Source of the DNA: CBDDLD01 sp965250025
GTDB taxonomy: Bacteria; Bacteroidota; Bacteroidia; Flavobacteriales; Flavobacteriaceae
Assembly (NCBI GenBank): GCA_965250025.1
Contig: OZ252283.1
Span: 3,348,001-3,412,000, forward strand
Length of the DNA: 64,000 nucleotides
Direction: 5' to 3'
Shown piece after piece: positions 62,912 to 64,000 of this stretch. The notes under the pieces were generated by a model that made no database searches, had not been told where the DNA came from, and saw nothing but the letters and a program-made list of their open reading frames with translations. The position numbers and the translations under genes are program-made. How positions within the stretch are numbered: the stretch's first letter is position 1; every line of letters starts with the position of its first letter.

Positions 62912-64000
62912 TTATTCTGTTTTTTTAGTATTGTTATCTCGCTTTACATCTGCCATCATTTGCGAAGAGTCAATTTCTACAGACCGTACCATTTTATTAG
63001 CCTCAAAAGTATATGTAGGATAAGCCCACGCCCAGTCTTTAACAAGAGTAGCTTCTGTAGGTTTTTCACCACGCATCATTTGTAAAGGAATATAGAAATC
63101 TTCAGCGGTTCCATCTGTATATGTCACCGTAATATCTATTGGCATTGGCATTAAGCCAATACGTTCCAGAGTGATGGTTTTGCCCTCTATGTTTTTGACA
63201 CCATAGTCTATGGTGTTGGTCGTTTGTGCAAAATCTATTAAGTACCAATCTAACTCTAAACCCGATATTTTTTCGGCAGTGCGGATAATGTCTAAAGGTT
63301 TAGGATGCTTAAACGCAAAATCTTTAAAATATTTTTTAAGAGTAGCTTTAAGATTATCCTCACCAATAACATACCCTAATTGCGCTATAAATACAGCACC
63401 TTTACTGTATGCGGCTATACCATATGCCTGATTAAAGGCATAACGATCGGCATGTGTAGTAAGCGGTTGTTCATTATCAGAATTTGCTAAATAGATGTAA
63501 CCGCGATATGAACCATTTAAAGGGTTTTTAGAATTTTGGTTCATTACCTCATTCATAGCTAAGGCAGAGATGTAACTGGTAAAGCCTTCATCCATCCACT
63601 CGTGTTTAGCTTCATTAGTAGCCAATAAAAACTGGAACCAGCTGTGCGCCATTTCATGAGCAGTAACGCCTACCAAACTTCCAAAATTTCTTTTTCCGGT
63701 AATTAAAGTACACATGGCATACTCCATACCACCATCACCACCTTGTATTACGGAGTATTGATCATAAGGGTATTTACCTACATGCTCACTAAAATATGCC
63801 ATCAATTCGGCTGTTTTAGACTGAAGTTTTTTCCAGTTTTCTTTATAGGTATCATCCAAGGTACTTTTATAGAAAAAGTGTAGCATAGGGCCATTTTCCA
63901 TTTGAACAGAATCATGAATGTATTCCGGATCTGCAGCCCAGGTAAAATCATGTACATTAGGTGCTATAAAATGCCAGGTTAAGGTTTTACCTTTGGGTTG
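62912..64000 (-). CDS. M1 family zinc aminopeptidase, 5' end cut by window
   Basis: The frame stays open past the ATG at 63901 to the window edge, so about 363 C-terminal residues are seen and the start is outside. The zinc site 'TAHEMAHSW' followed 18 residues after the second His by a Glu in 'WMDEGFTSY' is the full HExxHx18E set; 'GGMEYAM' (the GxMEN motif variant) lies upstream. The visible part lacks the family's C-terminal helical domain: after the thermolysin-like domain only about 130 residues follow. Probably a secreted or periplasmic peptidase. Confidence 0.93.
   Translation of the reverse strand, partial: QPKGKTLTWHFIAPNVHDFTWAADPEYIHDSVQMENGPMLHFFYKSTLDDTYKENWKKLQSKTAELMAYFSEHVGKYPYDQYSVIQGGDGGMEYAMCTLITGKRNFGSLVGVTAHEMAHSWFQFLLATNEAKHEWMDEGFTSYISALAMNEVMNQNSKNPLNGSYRGYIYLANSDNEQPLTTHADRYAFNQAYGIAAYSKGAVFIAQLGYVIGEDNLKATLKKYFKDFAFKHPKPLDIIRTAEKISGLELDWYLIDFAQTTNTIDYGVKNIEGKTITLERIGLMPMPIDITVTYTDGTAEDFYIPLQMMRGEKPTEATLVKDWAWAYPTYTFEANKMVRSVEIDSSQMMADVKRDNNTKKTE

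Overview
The window is a piece of chromosome from a low-GC member of the Bacteroidota, almost certainly a Flavobacteriaceae bacterium. The pointers are: family-typical proteins (DUF4249 next to a TonB-dependent receptor, DUF4175, DUF4837, DUF2652, tandem DUF2061, head-GIN/DUF2807, DUF6909-like); promoters of the Bacteroidota type (TTTG, about 17-19 bases, TAnnTTTG) and no obvious Shine-Dalgarno sequences; YbeY with the 'GYKDKT' variant; and both GltX and GlnS present. No phage, insertion sequence or CRISPR array was seen. Both window edges cut a gene.

Region 1 (1-20.3 kb, all minus strand) is one long, tightly packed gene string for surface polysaccharide. In transcription order it runs: M23 peptidase, GH3-family protein, a DUF6909-like protein, a Wzz-like chain-length protein, rmlB-A-C-D (dTDP-L-rhamnose), cysQ, a tandem DUF2061 membrane protein, cysC-D-N (sulfate activation to PAPS), a small lipoprotein, then pseB-pseC-pseF-pseG, a formyltransferase, pseI and an asparagine-synthase-like protein cut by the window start. 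This reads as the precursor-supply part of a glycan locus making rhamnose, a pseudaminic-type nonulosonic acid and a sulfate donor. The formyltransferase sits where the acetyltransferase PseH would be expected, so the likely product is an N-formylated pseudaminic acid.

Region 2 (20.4-33.6 kb) is housekeeping and envelope: tatA, a DUF4837 lipoprotein, a MltD-like LysM transglycosylase, pgk with a DUF2652 cyclase-like gene, holB, an ECF sigma factor with a probable membrane anti-sigma and two envelope proteins, a TonB receptor/DUF4249 pair, and an OmpH/Skp-like lipoprotein.

Region 3 (33.8-53.5 kb) holds a methyltransferase, mnmG, ybeY, a giant DUF4175 membrane protein, an AlkB-like hydroxylase, gltX, a band-7 protein, glnS with a C-terminal extension, folB, tRNA-Cys, a GIY-YIG protein, a LysE-type exporter, small envelope genes and rnr. 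Two parS-like palindromes bracket mnmG.

Region 4 (53.5-64 kb) starts with a 622-base, very AT-rich gap holding one exact and several near DnaA boxes. The genes on either side of it diverge, so it is an origin candidate. It is followed by rpiB, a cation diffusion exporter, an ElaA-type acetyltransferase, an OmpA-domain protein, a C-terminal processing protease, rnpA, a GCS2-like/CBS fusion paired with an AstE/AspA-like hydrolase, an S24-type repressor with an intact self-cleavage site, and an M1 aminopeptidase cut by the window end. The parS sites, mnmG, rnpA and the AT-rich gap together suggest that the window lies close to the replication origin.
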